This document shows positions 54,935-64,000 of a stretch of 64,000 bases of DNA, in pieces. Source of the stretch: an uncultured Coriobacteriaceae bacterium (GTDB lineage: Bacteria > Actinomycetota > Coriobacteriia > Coriobacteriales > Atopobiaceae). The stretch lies in NCBI GenBank assembly GCA_902795065.1, contig CADBJR010000001.1, positions 1 to 64,000 of the forward strand, in the 5' to 3' direction. Below the pieces are notes generated by a model. It was given only the letters and a program-made list of their open reading frames with translations, searched no databases and had not been told where the DNA came from. Position 1 is the first letter of the stretch, and each line of letters starts with the position of its first letter. Both the position numbers and the translations under genes were made by a program.

Positions 54935-55501
54935 GTGAAACCGTATCCATTCGCACTTGACGAGCGTCTCAAGGGGGCGGGGGATACCCTGCCCTTCTCG
55001 GGTCATGCCGATGAGGACTCCTACTGCCTGGGCGGGCACGATTTCGAGCTTCCCTCAGGAATCGACTTCGATCTCGTGCTGACCAACGCGGGCGAGGGCA
55101 TCCTGGTCACCGGTATGCTCCGCGCGCACGTCGTGGGCGTCTGCGACCGCTGCCTCGATCCCGCCGAGATGGACATCTCAGCCGAGGTCGATGAGTACTA
55201 CCTTTTCGAGGAGCCCGAGGATGCCGTGCAGGACGATGACGACGACCTCGAGTACGGCCTCGTCGGCGCTGACAACACGATCGACCTTTCCGAGGCGCTC
55301 CTTCCGGCGCTGCTCATGGAGACGCCGTTCGTGGTGCTGTGCCGCGAGGATTGCAAGGGCCTCTGCCCGGTCTGCGGCGAGAACCTCAACGAGCATGATT
55401 GCGGTCACGCCGCGCTCATCGCCGAGCGCCGCGCGGCTTCCAATCCCTTCGCGGTGCTCGCTTCGCTCGATCTTGGCGAAAGCGAGGATTCATCCTCATA
55501 A
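54935..55501 (+). CDS. DUF177/YceD family protein (23S rRNA accumulation factor-like)
   Basis: A 188-aa protein of the DUF177 family, required for normal 23S rRNA levels in E. coli and plants. It has the zinc-like Cys pairs CDRCL and CREDCKGLCPVCG, and an acidic middle (EEPEDAVQDDDDDLE). Directly followed by rpmF, as is usual for the family. The GTG start has a weak ribosome binding site. Likely co-transcribed with the coiled-coil gene 9 bp upstream. Confidence 0.85.
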   Translation: MKPYPFALDERLKGAGDTLPFSGHADEDSYCLGGHDFELPSGIDFDLVLTNAGEGILVTGMLRAHVVGVCDRCLDPAEMDISAEVDEYYLFEEPEDAVQDDDDDLEYGLVGADNTIDLSEALLPALLMETPFVVLCREDCKGLCPVCGENLNEHDCGHAALIAERRAASNPFAVLASLDLGESEDSSS

Positions 55502-55514
55502 TTCTCATGTTTTC

Positions 55515-55545
55515 TTGGGTATTTTCCAAGCAAGCGTGGTATAGT
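55515..55545 (+). promoter_or_regulatory. Possible rpmF promoter
   Basis: TTGGGT is followed after 19 nt by TATAGT in the 111-bp gap between DUF177 and rpmF. The spacer is long, so this is a weak call. Confidence 0.35.
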
Positions 55546-55612
55546 GTATCGGTCTGTGACGATTAGCAAGGCCGCCCGCATCGAGGGCGTGAGAGTCAAG
55601 AGAGGTTCTAAG

Positions 55613-55792
55613 ATGGCAGTACCTAAACAGAAGAAGGGCCGCGGCGCCACCCACACCCGCCGTTCGGCTAACAGCAAGCTCGCAGCTCCCAGCCGCTCCG
55701 TCTGCCCGCAGTGCGGCGCTCCCAAGCTCCCGCACCACGTGTGCCCCAACTGCGGCTACTACAAGGACCGCGAGGTCATCGTCACCGAGTAG
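55613..55792 (+). CDS. rpmF: Large ribosomal subunit protein bL32
   Basis: A 59-aa ribosomal protein. Starts AVPKQKKGRGATHTRR, with a zinc site from Cys31, Cys34, Cys44 and Cys47 (CPQC and CPNC). An upstream 23-residue extension in frame is not homologous. Followed by a good terminator. Confidence 0.96.
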   Translation: MAVPKQKKGRGATHTRRSANSKLAAPSRSVCPQCGAPKLPHHVCPNCGYYKDREVIVTE

Positions 55793-55815
55793 ACGCACGA
55801 CCATCGAGCTACGCC

Positions 55816-55840
55816 AACCGACCCTCCGGGGTCGGTTTTC
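55816..55840 (+). terminator. Terminator of rpmF
   Basis: CCGACCC (55818-55824) pairs with GGGTCGG (55829-55835) around a TCCG loop, followed by TTTT. Confidence 0.8.
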
Positions 55841-55871
55841 ATAAGGACACGCTGGAAACCGAGGAGGAACG

Positions 55872-56870
55872 ATGACCAAGATCTGCGTCGACGTGATGGG
55901 AAGCGATAGGGATCCCCGTGATCTTCTGGGAGGTCTGGATGCAGCGCTGACGGCCGATGCCGACCTCGAGCTGCTCGTCGTGGGCGATGAGGACATCGTC
56001 GTCCCGTTCGCAGAGGGCCGCGACCGCGTGGAGGCGCTCGTCTCGACGAGCGTGATCCATATGGACGAGCATCCTGCGAATGCCGTACGACGCAAGAAGT
56101 ACTCGAGCATCGTCATGGCAGCGAAGGCGGTTGCCGATGGCAAGGCAGACGGCCTGTTCTCCGCCGGATCGACGGGTGCCGTCCTCACCGCCGCCACCTT
56201 CGGCATCGGACGCATCAAGGGCATCAAGCGCCCCGCACTTTCGCTTCCGCTGCCCGGCCTCCGCGGCCACAAGACCGTCTTCCTCGACATGGGCGCCAAT
56301 GCCGACGTCAAGCCCGAGGCCCTCGTGCAGTTTGCGCAGATGGGCTCCGCGTACTCGCGCGTTGTTGTGGGCACCCACAACCCCACGGTCGCGCTCCTGT
56401 GCAACGGATCCGAGGACACCAAGGGCTCGGAGATTGCGTTGGCCTACCATGCGGCACTCGCAGCAGAACCCTCCATCAACTTCGTGGGCAACGCCGAGGG
56501 CACCGATATCCTCAACGGGTCGTACGACGTGATCGTCTCCGACGGATTCACCGCCAACGTCGCGCTCAAGACCCTCGAGGGCACCGCGAAATACATCGTC
56601 GCCAGGATCAAGGACGGTGTCGCATCATCCAAGCGCGCAGCCATCGGCGCCCTGTTCCTCAAGCCCCTGCTGAAGTCGCTCGGCGCGGATCTCTCGGGCG
56701 ACGAGTACGGAGGCGCCATCCTGCTCGGCCTCAAGGCTCCCGTCGTGAAGGGCCATGGCTCCACGAGTGCCGAGGCTTTCGAGAACGGCGTGCTCGCCTG
56801 CGCCGCCGCTGTCCGCGGCGGGCTGTGTGAAAAGATTGCCGACGCCTGCGTGCAGGCGCCGGAAGGGTAG
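55872..56870 (+). CDS. plsX: Phosphate acyltransferase PlsX
   Basis: A 332-aa enzyme that converts acyl-ACP to acyl-phosphate in phospholipid synthesis. Conserved start ICVDVMGSDRDP, ADGLFSAGSTGAVLTAATF, GHKTVFLDMGANADVKPE and GNAEGTDILNG, VSDGFTANVALK, and the C-terminal HGSTSAEAFENGV are typical. GGAGGA precedes the ATG. It is followed by acpP and rnc. Confidence 0.95.
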   Translation: MTKICVDVMGSDRDPRDLLGGLDAALTADADLELLVVGDEDIVVPFAEGRDRVEALVSTSVIHMDEHPANAVRRKKYSSIVMAAKAVADGKADGLFSAGSTGAVLTAATFGIGRIKGIKRPALSLPLPGLRGHKTVFLDMGANADVKPEALVQFAQMGSAYSRVVVGTHNPTVALLCNGSEDTKGSEIALAYHAALAAEPSINFVGNAEGTDILNGSYDVIVSDGFTANVALKTLEGTAKYIVARIKDGVASSKRAAIGALFLKPLLKSLGADLSGDEYGGAILLGLKAPVVKGHGSTSAEAFENGVLACAAAVRGGLCEKIADACVQAPEG

Positions 56871-56933
56871 AATGAACCAGAAGGGTTCCCGTATCTAGAA
56901 GCCCGGGCAATCGCCTGCGGCAAGGAGGTTGGC

Positions 56934-57173
56934 ATGGACCGCACCGCTATCCTCGAGCGCGTCATCGAGATCGTCCTCGAGACCCTCGATGTCGAAGACG
57001 GCATCGAGATCGATGAGGAGACGAGCTTCAAGAGCCTCGGCGCCGATTCGTTCGAGCTGCTCGAGCTCGTGACCACCATGGAGGACGAGTTCGACCTCAC
57101 CTTCGACGATGAGGCTCTCGAGGCCATCGCCACCGTGTGCGATGCCGTCGACGCCATCGAGGGCGCACAGTAA
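56934..57173 (+). CDS. acpP: Acyl carrier protein
   Basis: A 79-aa acidic carrier protein. The phosphopantetheine attachment serine is Ser39 in GADSFELLEL (usually DSLD/E, here DSFE). Helical, with EDEFDLTFDDE. Lies between plsX and rnc, a frequent order. AAGGAGG precedes the ATG. Confidence 0.93.
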   Translation: MDRTAILERVIEIVLETLDVEDGIEIDEETSFKSLGADSFELLELVTTMEDEFDLTFDDEALEAIATVCDAVDAIEGAQ

Positions 57174-57188
57174 GCAAGGAGCCTCCGC

Positions 57189-57956
57189 TTGAGCATGCAG
57201 GGCAGGCTGTCCCGGGTCGAGGCGATCTGCGGACACCATTTCGATGACCAGGATCTCGTGGCCGCGGCTGTGACGCATCCCTCGGCAGCCGAGGGCAAGG
57301 GCGTCGCGGCCTCATACGAGCGTCTCGAGTTCCTGGGCGACGCCATCCTGGGAGCCGTCGTCTCCAAGCACCTTTTCGAACGCTTCGACGGGATGAACGA
57401 GGGCGAGCTCACGCGGCTCAAGATATCGCTCATCTCCGGATCGACGCTCTCGCAGGTTTCCGAGGAGCTCGGGCTCGCGCCGCTCATCATCATGGGCGAA
57501 TCCGAGAAGGGCACCCATTCGCGCGGCATGCGCCATGCGCTCGAGGATGTCTACGAGGCCCTCGTCGCTGCTCTGTTCCTCGATGGCGGCGAGGAGGCAT
57601 GTGCCTCATTCATCGAGCGCACGCTGTTCGTCCACGTCGACCCGGAGCTCGCGGAACGCCCGCTCGACACTAAATCGAAGCTGCAGCAGTACACGCAGCA
57701 TACCCTCCATTGCGCTCCCGAATACCAGCTCATCGACCGTACGGGCCCGGCGCACTGTCCCGTCTTCGTCTCCGCCGTCTTCGTCAACGGCGAGAAGGTG
57801 GGAACGGGGGAGGGCCGTTCAAAGAAGGAATCCGAGTCCATCGCCGCAGAGCAGGCACTCATCTACTTCGGTTGCCTTCCCGCTCCCGACGGGGATGCCG
57901 ATGCGTCCGAATCCGACTTTGGCCAAGACGAGAAGGGCGCCGCACCGTGTATCTGA
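57189..57956 (+). CDS. rnc: Ribonuclease III
   Basis: A 255-aa double-strand RNA endonuclease for rRNA and mRNA processing. Signature ERLEFLGDAILGAVVS (Glu47, Asp51) and EDVYEALVAALFLDGG with the second acidic pair, then a dsRNA-binding domain (DTKSKLQQYTQHT through AEQALIYFG). The TTG at 57189 has AAGGAG 8 nt before it and is preferred over the ATG two codons later. Its end overlaps the start of smc. Confidence 0.93.
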   Translation: MSMQGRLSRVEAICGHHFDDQDLVAAAVTHPSAAEGKGVAASYERLEFLGDAILGAVVSKHLFERFDGMNEGELTRLKISLISGSTLSQVSEELGLAPLIIMGESEKGTHSRGMRHALEDVYEALVAALFLDGGEEACASFIERTLFVHVDPELAERPLDTKSKLQQYTQHTLHCAPEYQLIDRTGPAHCPVFVSAVFVNGEKVGTGEGRSKKESESIAAEQALIYFGCLPAPDGDADASESDFGQDEKGAAPCI

Positions 57957-60900
57957 AGTCGCTCACCCTGAAGGGGTTCAAATCCTTCGCCGATAAGACC
58001 GCCATGATCTTCGATCCCGGCCTGACCGTGGTCGTGGGCCCCAACGGCAGCGGCAAGTCCAACGTCGCCGACGCCATCCTGTGGGTCCTGGGCGAGCAGA
58101 GCGCCAAGCAGCTGCGCGGCCAGGCGATGGAGGACGTCATCTTCTCTGGCTCCTCGGCACGCAATGCCGTCGGCCTCGCCGAGGTCACCCTCGTCCTCGA
58201 CAACACCGATCACACGCTGCCCGTCGACTTCACCGAGGTCGCGATCACACGCCGCATGTACCGTTCGGGCGAGAGCGAGTACCTCATCAACAACGCTCCG
58301 TGCCGTCTGATGGACATCACCGACATCCTGCATGACACGGGCCTCGGCAAGGACACCCATTCGATCATCAGCCAGGGCAAGCTCGACTCGATCCTCTCGA
58401 GCAGGCCCGAGGAACGCCGCTCCCTCATCGAGGAGGCGGCGGATATCTCCAAGCATCGCCGCCGCAAGGTTCGCTCCGAGCGCAAGCTCGCATCGATGGA
58501 TGAGAACCTGGCGAAGGCCAAGGTCGTCGAGCGCGAGATCATGCGGCAGCTCAAGCCGCTCGAGCGCCAGGTCGACAAGGCCATGCGCTCGCGCGACCTC
58601 ACCAAGGAGCTCTCCGAGCTCACGACCATCCTCGCCGTCGACGACCTGCGCAGGCTCCAGGAGGGCTATGCGGCCCTCGCCGTCCGCGACCGCGAGGCGG
58701 AGGCGGCCGTCGAGCTCGCCCAGTACCGCGTCGACGAGAAGCGCCGCGAGCTCGACAAGCTCCAGTCCCTGCTCGAGCAGAAGGGCTTGTTCGTGGGCGA
58801 CCTCGGCGAGCAGCGCCGCCGCATGCAGGACCTGCTCGGCCGCATGGAATCCGATATGCGCCTTCTCGAGGAGAAGGGCAAGAACATGGTCTCCCGGCTG
58901 TCCGAGATGCGCATGCAGCTCTCGACCGCCGAGAAGCAGCGTGGCGATACCGCGGCCGAGCGCGAGCGCATCGTCCGCGAGCTCTCAGATGCGCGCGTGC
59001 GTCTCGCGGATCTCGACGGCAAGGTCGCCGTGCTCTCCGATGCTGCGCGTGATGCCCGCGATGCGCGCGAGAAGGCAAACTCCGAGGCCGGACGCCTCGG
59101 CTCCCTCGTGCGCGATGCGGAGGCACGGGCCGACCGCGAGACGCTCGCGTATGCGAAGCTCGAGGATCAGGTCGGCAACGCCGAGGTCGAGGATCGTATG
59201 TATGCCGGACGCCTCGCCCAGATCGAGGAGCTGCTCGGAACCTGCGCTGCAGCGCTCGATGCCCGCACTTCCGATAAGGAGCGCGCCGAGGGAAGCCTCG
59301 CGACCGCTCGGGAGAGCGCGCTCTCGCTCTCGGGCTCCATTCCCGCGCTCGAGGACGGCCTTGCCGCCGCGCGGAAGCGCGACGCCGAGGCCCGCGATAA
59401 GCTTTCCGCCTCAGAGGCGACGCTCGCCGCGCTGCGCTCGGTCGATGCCGAGGTGGAGGCCGCGAGCCCGCTTGCCGCGGCGCTTGCCGAGGGGGACCAT
59501 CGCGGCGATGTCGTGTGCCGTCTCGGCGACCTCATCCATATCGAATCCGCCCTCGAGCCGCTCGTTGAGCGCCTGCTCGGGTACGATCTCTCCGCCCTCG
59601 TGGTCCGCGACGGGAACGCCGCGCGCGAGCTGGCGGCATCCGCCTCATCGCTCGGAGATGTGACGGGAAGGGCTGCCATCGTATCCCTCTCCGAGCCCCT
59701 GAGAAGCCGTGTGGCAGACGGTATTCCCGGAGAGGCTCTCATCGATCGTATGCAGGTCGATGAGGACGCAACGGCGCTTATAGCCGCCCTTCTGGGCGAT
59801 GTCCGTCTCGTCGCCTCCATCGGCGACGCCCTCGCAGCACACGCTGCGTGGTCCGGGCTCACCTTCGTCGCGGCCGACGGCTCCTGCGTCCTTCCCGACG
59901 GTCGCTGCATTCTCGGCACGACGCTCGATGCGGGCAAGGGCCTGCTCGAGCGCAAGCGCCGCATCCGTGCTCTCGAGGATGGGATGGATGGTCTTAAGGA
60001 TGCAGCCGCTGCCTCCGCAGCGGAGCTCTCCGCCGCGCAGGCGCGCCTTGCGGACACCCAATCGAGCCTCGTCGCGGTACGCGGCGACATCGCATCGCTT
60101 TCCGGTGAGATCGCATCTATCACCTCCGAGATCGGCCGCCTTTCGAGCCAGCGTGACGCTGCGCTCTCCGAGAGGCACGAGGTCGTGGAGAGGCGCTCCG
60201 AGGCACGCTCCCGCGCCGAGGAGGCGCGCGGCCTCATCGCCGACCATCGTGCCGCCGCATCGGAAGCGCGCAAGCAGGCACAGGAGCTCTCGCGCGACCT
60301 CGAGGAGGCCCAAGCACGCCGACGCAGCTGCGTCGAGGACGAGGAGAAGGCGAATGCCCAGCTCTCCGACGTGCGGCTCCAGCGCGCGATGGTATCCGAG
60401 CGCACCTCGCACCTCGCCGAGCGCATCCGCCTTATGGATGCCCAGCTCTCCGAGCTCGCGCGCCGCATCGATGCCACGCGCCTCTCGTCGAGGTCGCTCG
60501 AGGTCGTGCGGCTCCGCGTCGACCCGCTCTACGATCGCTACCATGCCATCCACGAGCGCGCCCTCTCCTGGGCGACCCGTCTCAAGGACCGCGCATCGCT
60601 CGCCGAGGCCGACTCCGATTCGCTCAAGAAGACGATCGGCGACGCCCGTGCGCAGGTCGATGCCGCGACATCCGACCTCGACGCCGCCCGCACGGCATCG
60701 AACGACGTGAAGATCGACCTCGGCAGGCTCGAGGTGCAGGTCGAGAACGCCGTGCGCCGCATCACCGAGACGGGCGCCATCCTCGACGAGGCGCTCATGC
60801 TTCCCGCACCCGAGGACCGCGCCGCATGCGAGTCCCGCGCCGCCTCGCTCGAGCGCCAGATCGCCGAGATCGGCCCTGTGAACGAGGTCGCGATGGACGA

Positions 60901-61489
60901 GTACACCAAGCTCAAGGAACGCGCAGACTACATCGTCGAGCAGGTCGACGACCTCGAGCGCGCCCGCACCGCCCTCAAGAAGATCACCTCCGCGATCGAG
61001 CGCAAGATGCGCACCCAGTTCCTCATCGTGTTCGACAAGGTCAACGAGAACTTCTCCGAGATCTTCTCGACGCTGTTCCCCGGCGGCGAGGCGCATCTCG
61101 AGATGACCGATCCGGACCGTCTCGACGAGACGGGCATCGAAGTCGTCGCGCAGCCCAAGGGCAAGCGCCTCGCGAAGATGACGCTGCTCTCGGGCGGTGA
61201 GAAATCGCTCACCGCGCTTGCGCTGCTCTTCGCCGTCTACAAGGCGCGCACGACGCCCTTCTACGTGTTCGACGAGGTGGAGGCCGCACTCGACGATTCC
61301 AACCTCTCGAAGCTCCTCGGGGCGATTGACACGCTCAAGGAGACGACGCAGCTCATCGTCATCTCGCACCAGAGGCGCACGATGGAGCAGGCCGACGTCC
61401 TCTACGGCGTGTCCATGCAGGCAGATGGCGTGAGCCATGTGGTCTCCCAGCGCCTCGACCGTACGACCGGAAAGGTGGTTGATGCATAA
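57947..61489 (+). CDS. smc: Chromosome segregation protein SMC
   Basis: An 1180-aa ATPase of the condensin type. Head motifs: Walker A GPNGSGKSNVADAI (residues 31-44) and, after about 1000 residues, signature LSGGEKSLTALALLF and Walker B FYVFDEVEAALDD. Between them are two long coiled coils and a hinge at about 520-670 (GDHRGDVVCRLGDLIHIESALEP onwards). GTG start at 57947 with AGAAGGG before it; it overlaps rnc by 10 bp. Co-transcribed with ftsY and ffh. Confidence 0.95.
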   Translation: MYLKSLTLKGFKSFADKTAMIFDPGLTVVVGPNGSGKSNVADAILWVLGEQSAKQLRGQAMEDVIFSGSSARNAVGLAEVTLVLDNTDHTLPVDFTEVAITRRMYRSGESEYLINNAPCRLMDITDILHDTGLGKDTHSIISQGKLDSILSSRPEERRSLIEEAADISKHRRRKVRSERKLASMDENLAKAKVVEREIMRQLKPLERQVDKAMRSRDLTKELSELTTILAVDDLRRLQEGYAALAVRDREAEAAVELAQYRVDEKRRELDKLQSLLEQKGLFVGDLGEQRRRMQDLLGRMESDMRLLEEKGKNMVSRLSEMRMQLSTAEKQRGDTAAERERIVRELSDARVRLADLDGKVAVLSDAARDARDAREKANSEAGRLGSLVRDAEARADRETLAYAKLEDQVGNAEVEDRMYAGRLAQIEELLGTCAAALDARTSDKERAEGSLATARESALSLSGSIPALEDGLAAARKRDAEARDKLSASEATLAALRSVDAEVEAASPLAAALAEGDHRGDVVCRLGDLIHIESALEPLVERLLGYDLSALVVRDGNAARELAASASSLGDVTGRAAIVSLSEPLRSRVADGIPGEALIDRMQVDEDATALIAALLGDVRLVASIGDALAAHAAWSGLTFVAADGSCVLPDGRCILGTTLDAGKGLLERKRRIRALEDGMDGLKDAAAASAAELSAAQARLADTQSSLVAVRGDIASLSGEIASITSEIGRLSSQRDAALSERHEVVERRSEARSRAEEARGLIADHRAAASEARKQAQELSRDLEEAQARRRSCVEDEEKANAQLSDVRLQRAMVSERTSHLAERIRLMDAQLSELARRIDATRLSSRSLEVVRLRVDPLYDRYHAIHERALSWATRLKDRASLAEADSDSLKKTIGDARAQVDAATSDLDAARTASNDVKIDLGRLEVQVENAVRRITETGAILDEALMLPAPEDRAACESRAASLERQIAEIGPVNEVAMDEYTKLKERADYIVEQVDDLERARTALKKITSAIERKMRTQFLIVFDKVNENFSEIFSTLFPGGEAHLEMTDPDRLDETGIEVVAQPKGKRLAKMTLLSGGEKSLTALALLFAVYKARTTPFYVFDEVEAALDDSNLSKLLGAIDTLKETTQLIVISHQRRTMEQADVLYGVSMQADGVSHVVSQRLDRTTGKVVDA

Positions 61490-62390
61490 GATGGGCTTCT
61501 TCGACACCCTTCGGGCCGGTCTCGCCCGATCCCGCGAGGCCATCAACGAGATCTTCTACATGGGCGGCGAGGTCGACGAGGACTTCTGGGTCGACCTCGA
61601 GGACACCCTCGTCATGGGCGATATGGGCGCCGAGGTCGCAGCGTCCGTGACCGACGATCTGCGCGAGCAGGCCGCACGTGAGAACCTCACCCGCGCACCG
61701 CAGCTCAAGGAGGCGCTCGCCAAGCGCCTCGCAGCCGTCTTCACGCCCTGCGCGCGCGACCCGTTCGAGGACATGCCGTCCTGCGTGCTGTTCGTGGGCA
61801 TCAACGGCGCCGGCAAGACGACGACGGTGGGCAAGCTCGCCGGACGCGCGCACAAGCAGGGCAAGAACGTCCTCATCGGCGGTGCGGACACGTTCCGTGC
61901 CGCAGCCATCGAGCAGCTCGATATCTGGGCCGAACGCGCCGGCATCGAGATGATCACGCGCGAGCGCGGCTCCGATCCCGCGAGCGTGTGCTACGAGGTC
62001 CTCGAGGAGGCAGAGAAGCGCGGCAGCGAGCTCGTGCTCATCGACACCGCGGGACGCCTCCACACGAGCCCCGAGCTCATGCGCGAGCTCGCCAAGGTCG
62101 TGGGCGTCGCCCGCAGGCGCGCCACCATGCCCGTCACGGTCGTGCTCGTCATCGATGCGACGACCGGGCAGAACGGCCTCAACCAGGCCCGCGAGTTCAA
62201 CGATGCGCTCGACGTCGACGGCCTCATCATCACGAAGCTCGACGGTACCGCCAAGGGCGGTATCGCGCTCGCCATCTCCAACCAGCTGAAGCTCCCCATC
62301 TACCGCATCGGGGTGGGCGAGAGGATCGACGATCTGCAGACGTTCGATGCGCTCGAGTTCTGCCGCGCGCTTGTCGGCGAAGGGATGTAA
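61482..62390 (+). CDS. ftsY: Signal recognition particle receptor FtsY
   Basis: A 302-aa SRP GTPase receptor without a long acidic N-domain. G-motifs: [16 protein letters not shown] (G1), [21 protein letters not shown] (G3), [10 protein letters not shown] (G4) and [13 protein letters not shown]. The start is taken as ATG 61482, which follows AAAGGTGG and overlaps the smc stop; ATG 61491 is possible. It pairs with ffh directly downstream. Confidence 0.92.
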   Translation: MHKMGFFDTLRAGLARSREAINEIFYMGGEVDEDFWVDLEDTLVMGDMGAEVAASVTDDLREQAARENLTRAPQLKEALAKRLAAVFTPCARDPFEDMPSCVLFVGINGAGKTTTVGKLAGRAHKQGKNVLIGGADTFRAAAIEQLDIWAERAGIEMITRERGSDPASVCYEVLEEAEKRGSELVLIDTAGRLHTSPELMRELAKVVGVARRRATMPVTVVLVIDATTGQNGLNQAREFNDALDVDGLIITKLDGTAKGGIALAISNQLKLPIYRIGVGERIDDLQTFDALEFCRALVGEGM

Positions 62391-62393
62391 GCC

Positions 62394-63782
62394 ATGGCCG
62401 TGTTCCAGTCGCTCTCAGACCGTCTCCAGGACACCTTCGCCCAGCTCAAGGGCAAGGGCCGTCTCACCGAGGACGATATCAACGCTGCGATGCGCCAGAT
62501 CCGCATGGCGCTGCTCGAGGCCGACGTCAACTATCGCGTCGTCAAGCGCTTCGTCGCCGACTGCAAGGAGAAGTGCCTGACCTCCGAGGTCATGGATTCC
62601 CTCACGCCTGCGCAGAACGTCGTCAAGATCGTCCTCGACGAGCTCACGGAGCTCCTCGGCTCGACCGAGAGCAAGATGACGCTCGCGCAGAACCGCACTC
62701 CCAACGTGATCATGCTCGTCGGCCTGCAGGGTTCGGGCAAGACCACGGCCGCCGCGAAGCTCGCGTACCTGCTCAAGGGACAGGGACGAAACCCGCTGCT
62801 CGCCGCCTGCGACGTCCACCGTCCTGCCGCAGCCGACCAGCTCGCCACCCTCGGCGATGAGATCGGCGTGCCCGTCTACCGCGGCGACGGCAGGGATGCC
62901 GTCAGGATCGCGCGCGAGTCCATCCAGAATGCCGTCGACCGCCTCTGCGACATCGTGATCGTCGATACAGCCGGCCGTCTCCAGATCGATGAGGAGATGA
63001 TGGCCGAGGCTGTCGACATCAAGAACGCTGTCAAGCCCGACCAGATCCTCATGGTCGTCGACGCCATGGGCGGCCAGGACATCGTGAATGTGGTCACCAC
63101 GTTCGCCGAGCGCGTTGATTTCGACGGCGTCATCATGTCCAAGCTCGACGGCGATGCCCGCGGTGGCGGCGCGCTGTCGGTCCGCGAGGTCACGGGCAAG
63201 CCCATCAAGTTCGTCTCGATGGGGGAGAAGCCCGATTCGCTCGAGGTCTTCCACCCCGACCGCATGGCCAAGCGCATCCTCGGCATGGGCGATGTCATCG
63301 GTATCATCGAGCAGGCGCAGAAGATCGCCGACCAGGAGAGCATCGAGGCTGCCGAGCGCATGCTGCGTTCCGGCTTCACGATGGACGACCTGCTCGCCCA
63401 GATGCAGCAGATCCGCAAGATGGGCGGCCTCGGCAAGCTCCTCGCCATGATCCCCGGTGCGGAGCGCGCCCTTGCCCAGCAGGGCGGCAACGTCGACGAG
63501 GAGCAGATGGTCCGCATCGAGGCCATGATCCGTTCCATGACCAAGGAGGAGCGCCTCAAGCCCAAGATCATCAACGGCCAGCGTCGCAAGCGCATCGCCG
63601 CGGGATCCGGCCATACCGTTCAGGAGGTCAACCAGCTCATCAAGCAGTGGAGCGACATGAACAAGATGATGGGCAAGATGCGCGGCATCGCAGATGGCGG
63701 TTCCAAGAAGGGCATGCGCCAGATGCAGTCGATGATGCGCAACATGGCCGGCAACCAGCGGGGCGGACGCCGCGGCTGGTAA
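62394..63782 (+). CDS. ffh: Signal recognition particle protein Ffh
   Basis: A 462-aa SRP54 GTPase. N-terminal helical bundle, G domain with GLQGSGKTTAAAKLA, DTAGRLQIDEEMM and SKLDGDARGGGAL, and the methionine-rich M domain (from about 330) with many Met (MMGKMRGIADGG, MRQMQSMMRNMAGN) for signal peptides and 4.5S RNA. It begins 3 bp after the ftsY stop. End of the operon: bidirectional terminator at 63813. Confidence 0.95.
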   Translation: MAVFQSLSDRLQDTFAQLKGKGRLTEDDINAAMRQIRMALLEADVNYRVVKRFVADCKEKCLTSEVMDSLTPAQNVVKIVLDELTELLGSTESKMTLAQNRTPNVIMLVGLQGSGKTTAAAKLAYLLKGQGRNPLLAACDVHRPAAADQLATLGDEIGVPVYRGDGRDAVRIARESIQNAVDRLCDIVIVDTAGRLQIDEEMMAEAVDIKNAVKPDQILMVVDAMGGQDIVNVVTTFAERVDFDGVIMSKLDGDARGGGALSVREVTGKPIKFVSMGEKPDSLEVFHPDRMAKRILGMGDVIGIIEQAQKIADQESIEAAERMLRSGFTMDDLLAQMQQIRKMGGLGKLLAMIPGAERALAQQGGNVDEEQMVRIEAMIRSMTKEERLKPKIINGQRRKRIAAGSGHTVQEVNQLIKQWSDMNKMMGKMRGIADGGSKKGMRQMQSMMRNMAGNQRGGRRGW

Positions 63783-63812
63783 CAGTTCCTTTTCCATAGG
63801 CTTGATACGAAA

Positions 63813-63841
63813 ACCCTCCGACCCGAACGGTCGGAGGGTTG
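63813..63841. terminator. Bidirectional terminator between ffh and the L,D-transpeptidase gene
   Basis: AACCCTCCGACC (63813-63824) pairs with GGTCGGAGGGTT (63830-63841) around a 5-nt loop. A T tract is formed on the minus strand (TTTT); on the plus side GATTCTT follows. Confidence 0.8.
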
Positions 63842-63864
63842 ATTCTTAGGATCTGACGCCCATC

Positions 63865-64000
63865 TTATTCGTGGATGACAACGGCGTCACCGAGTTCCGT
63901 AAGGTCGAAGAGCTGGCGTGCGGGCTCGTAGTCCATATTGATGCAGCCATGGCTGCCGTAATAGGTGTAGATGTAGGTGCCGTAGTCGTCCTTGCCGAAC
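63865..64000 (-). CDS. L,D-transpeptidase (YkuD family), C-terminal part
   Basis: Only the last 45 codons are present; the start lies beyond the right edge. The minus-strand peptide reads, in part, YIYTYYGSHGCINMDYEPAR, which contains the YkuD catalytic motif SHGC(I/V)N(M/L) with its active-site Cys, followed by LFDLTELGDAVVIHE and a TAA stop. These enzymes cross-link peptidoglycan by 3-3 links or attach proteins to it. It is convergent with ffh. Confidence 0.9.
   Translation of the reverse strand, partial: FGKDDYGTYIYTYYGSHGCINMDYEPARQLFDLTELGDAVVIHE

Overview
The window is a high-GC, gene-dense bacterial segment with strong codon bias towards gag, aag, atc and ctc, frequent GTG/TTG starts and clear GGAGG-type ribosome binding sites. 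Gene content fits an anaerobic gut-type actinobacterium of the class Coriobacteriia (Collinsella/Olsenella-like): a Coriobacteriia-style coaD-(coiled-coil)-DUF177-rpmF-plsX-acpP-rnc-smc-ftsY-ffh block, a PEP-dependent PTS, an NADP-type glutamate dehydrogenase, LigM/GcvT-like proteins with PucR regulators, and no visible respiratory genes. The class is inferred from gene content and order; the genus cannot be fixed from sequence reading alone.

Layout. 1-5.5 kb: 3' end of ptsI, a lipid/diacylglycerol kinase, an amidohydrolase with an acyl-CoA:CoA transferase, and an M42 aminopeptidase. 5.7-12 kb: a small double-glycine-leader-like protein, a large beta-propeller sensor with a PP2C (SpoIIE/RsbU) output, a lipoprotein, an Imm32-like protein, small membrane proteins, an alpha/beta hydrolase and a VanZ-like protein. 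12-20 kb: tRNA-Gly and tRNA-Pro (with a 69-bp duplication of the tRNA-Gly 3' flank), gdhA, a putative metallopeptidase, a lactate/malate dehydrogenase-family enzyme, tRNA-Leu, then tig-clpP-clpX. 20-22.7 kb: GT8 glycosyltransferase, TatD-like hydrolase, tcdA. 22.7-28.5 kb: first catabolic locus (PucR regulator divergent from two LigM/GcvT-like folate-dependent demethylase-type proteins and an MFS transporter). 28.5-33.4 kb: CmpB-like membrane protein, valS, MarR, a 71-aa protein. 33.4-40.1 kb: second catabolic locus (PucR regulator divergent from an unrecognised 409-aa protein, a GcvT-like protein and three short-chain dehydrogenases). 40.3-44.8 kb: GH32, flavoprotein, DMT transporter, CorA, glyoxalase, rpmB. 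45-49 kb: a heterodimeric ABC exporter. 49-63.8 kb: an ordinary housekeeping run (Asp23, FakA-like, recG, rsmD, coaD, envelope/lipid/ribosome/RNA genes, smc, ftsY, ffh). The right edge holds the 3' end of an L,D-transpeptidase gene on the minus strand.

How it fits together. The most interesting signal is the pair of PucR-controlled loci. Both contain proteins of the family that includes LigM and DesA (tetrahydrofolate-dependent aryl O-demethylases) and GcvT; the second also contains three SDR oxidoreductases, two of which carry the long insertion seen in the coniferyl-alcohol dehydrogenase/3-alpha-hydroxysteroid dehydrogenase subfamily. The working inference is uptake, demethylation and alcohol/ketone redox of a methylated plant- or host-derived compound, with the methyl group going to folate. 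This is a hypothesis; no substrate can be read from the sequence. Other unusual points are the propeller-PP2C sensor, a TCGGCA site array at 20-21 bp spacing, and a 31-bp inverted-repeat element.
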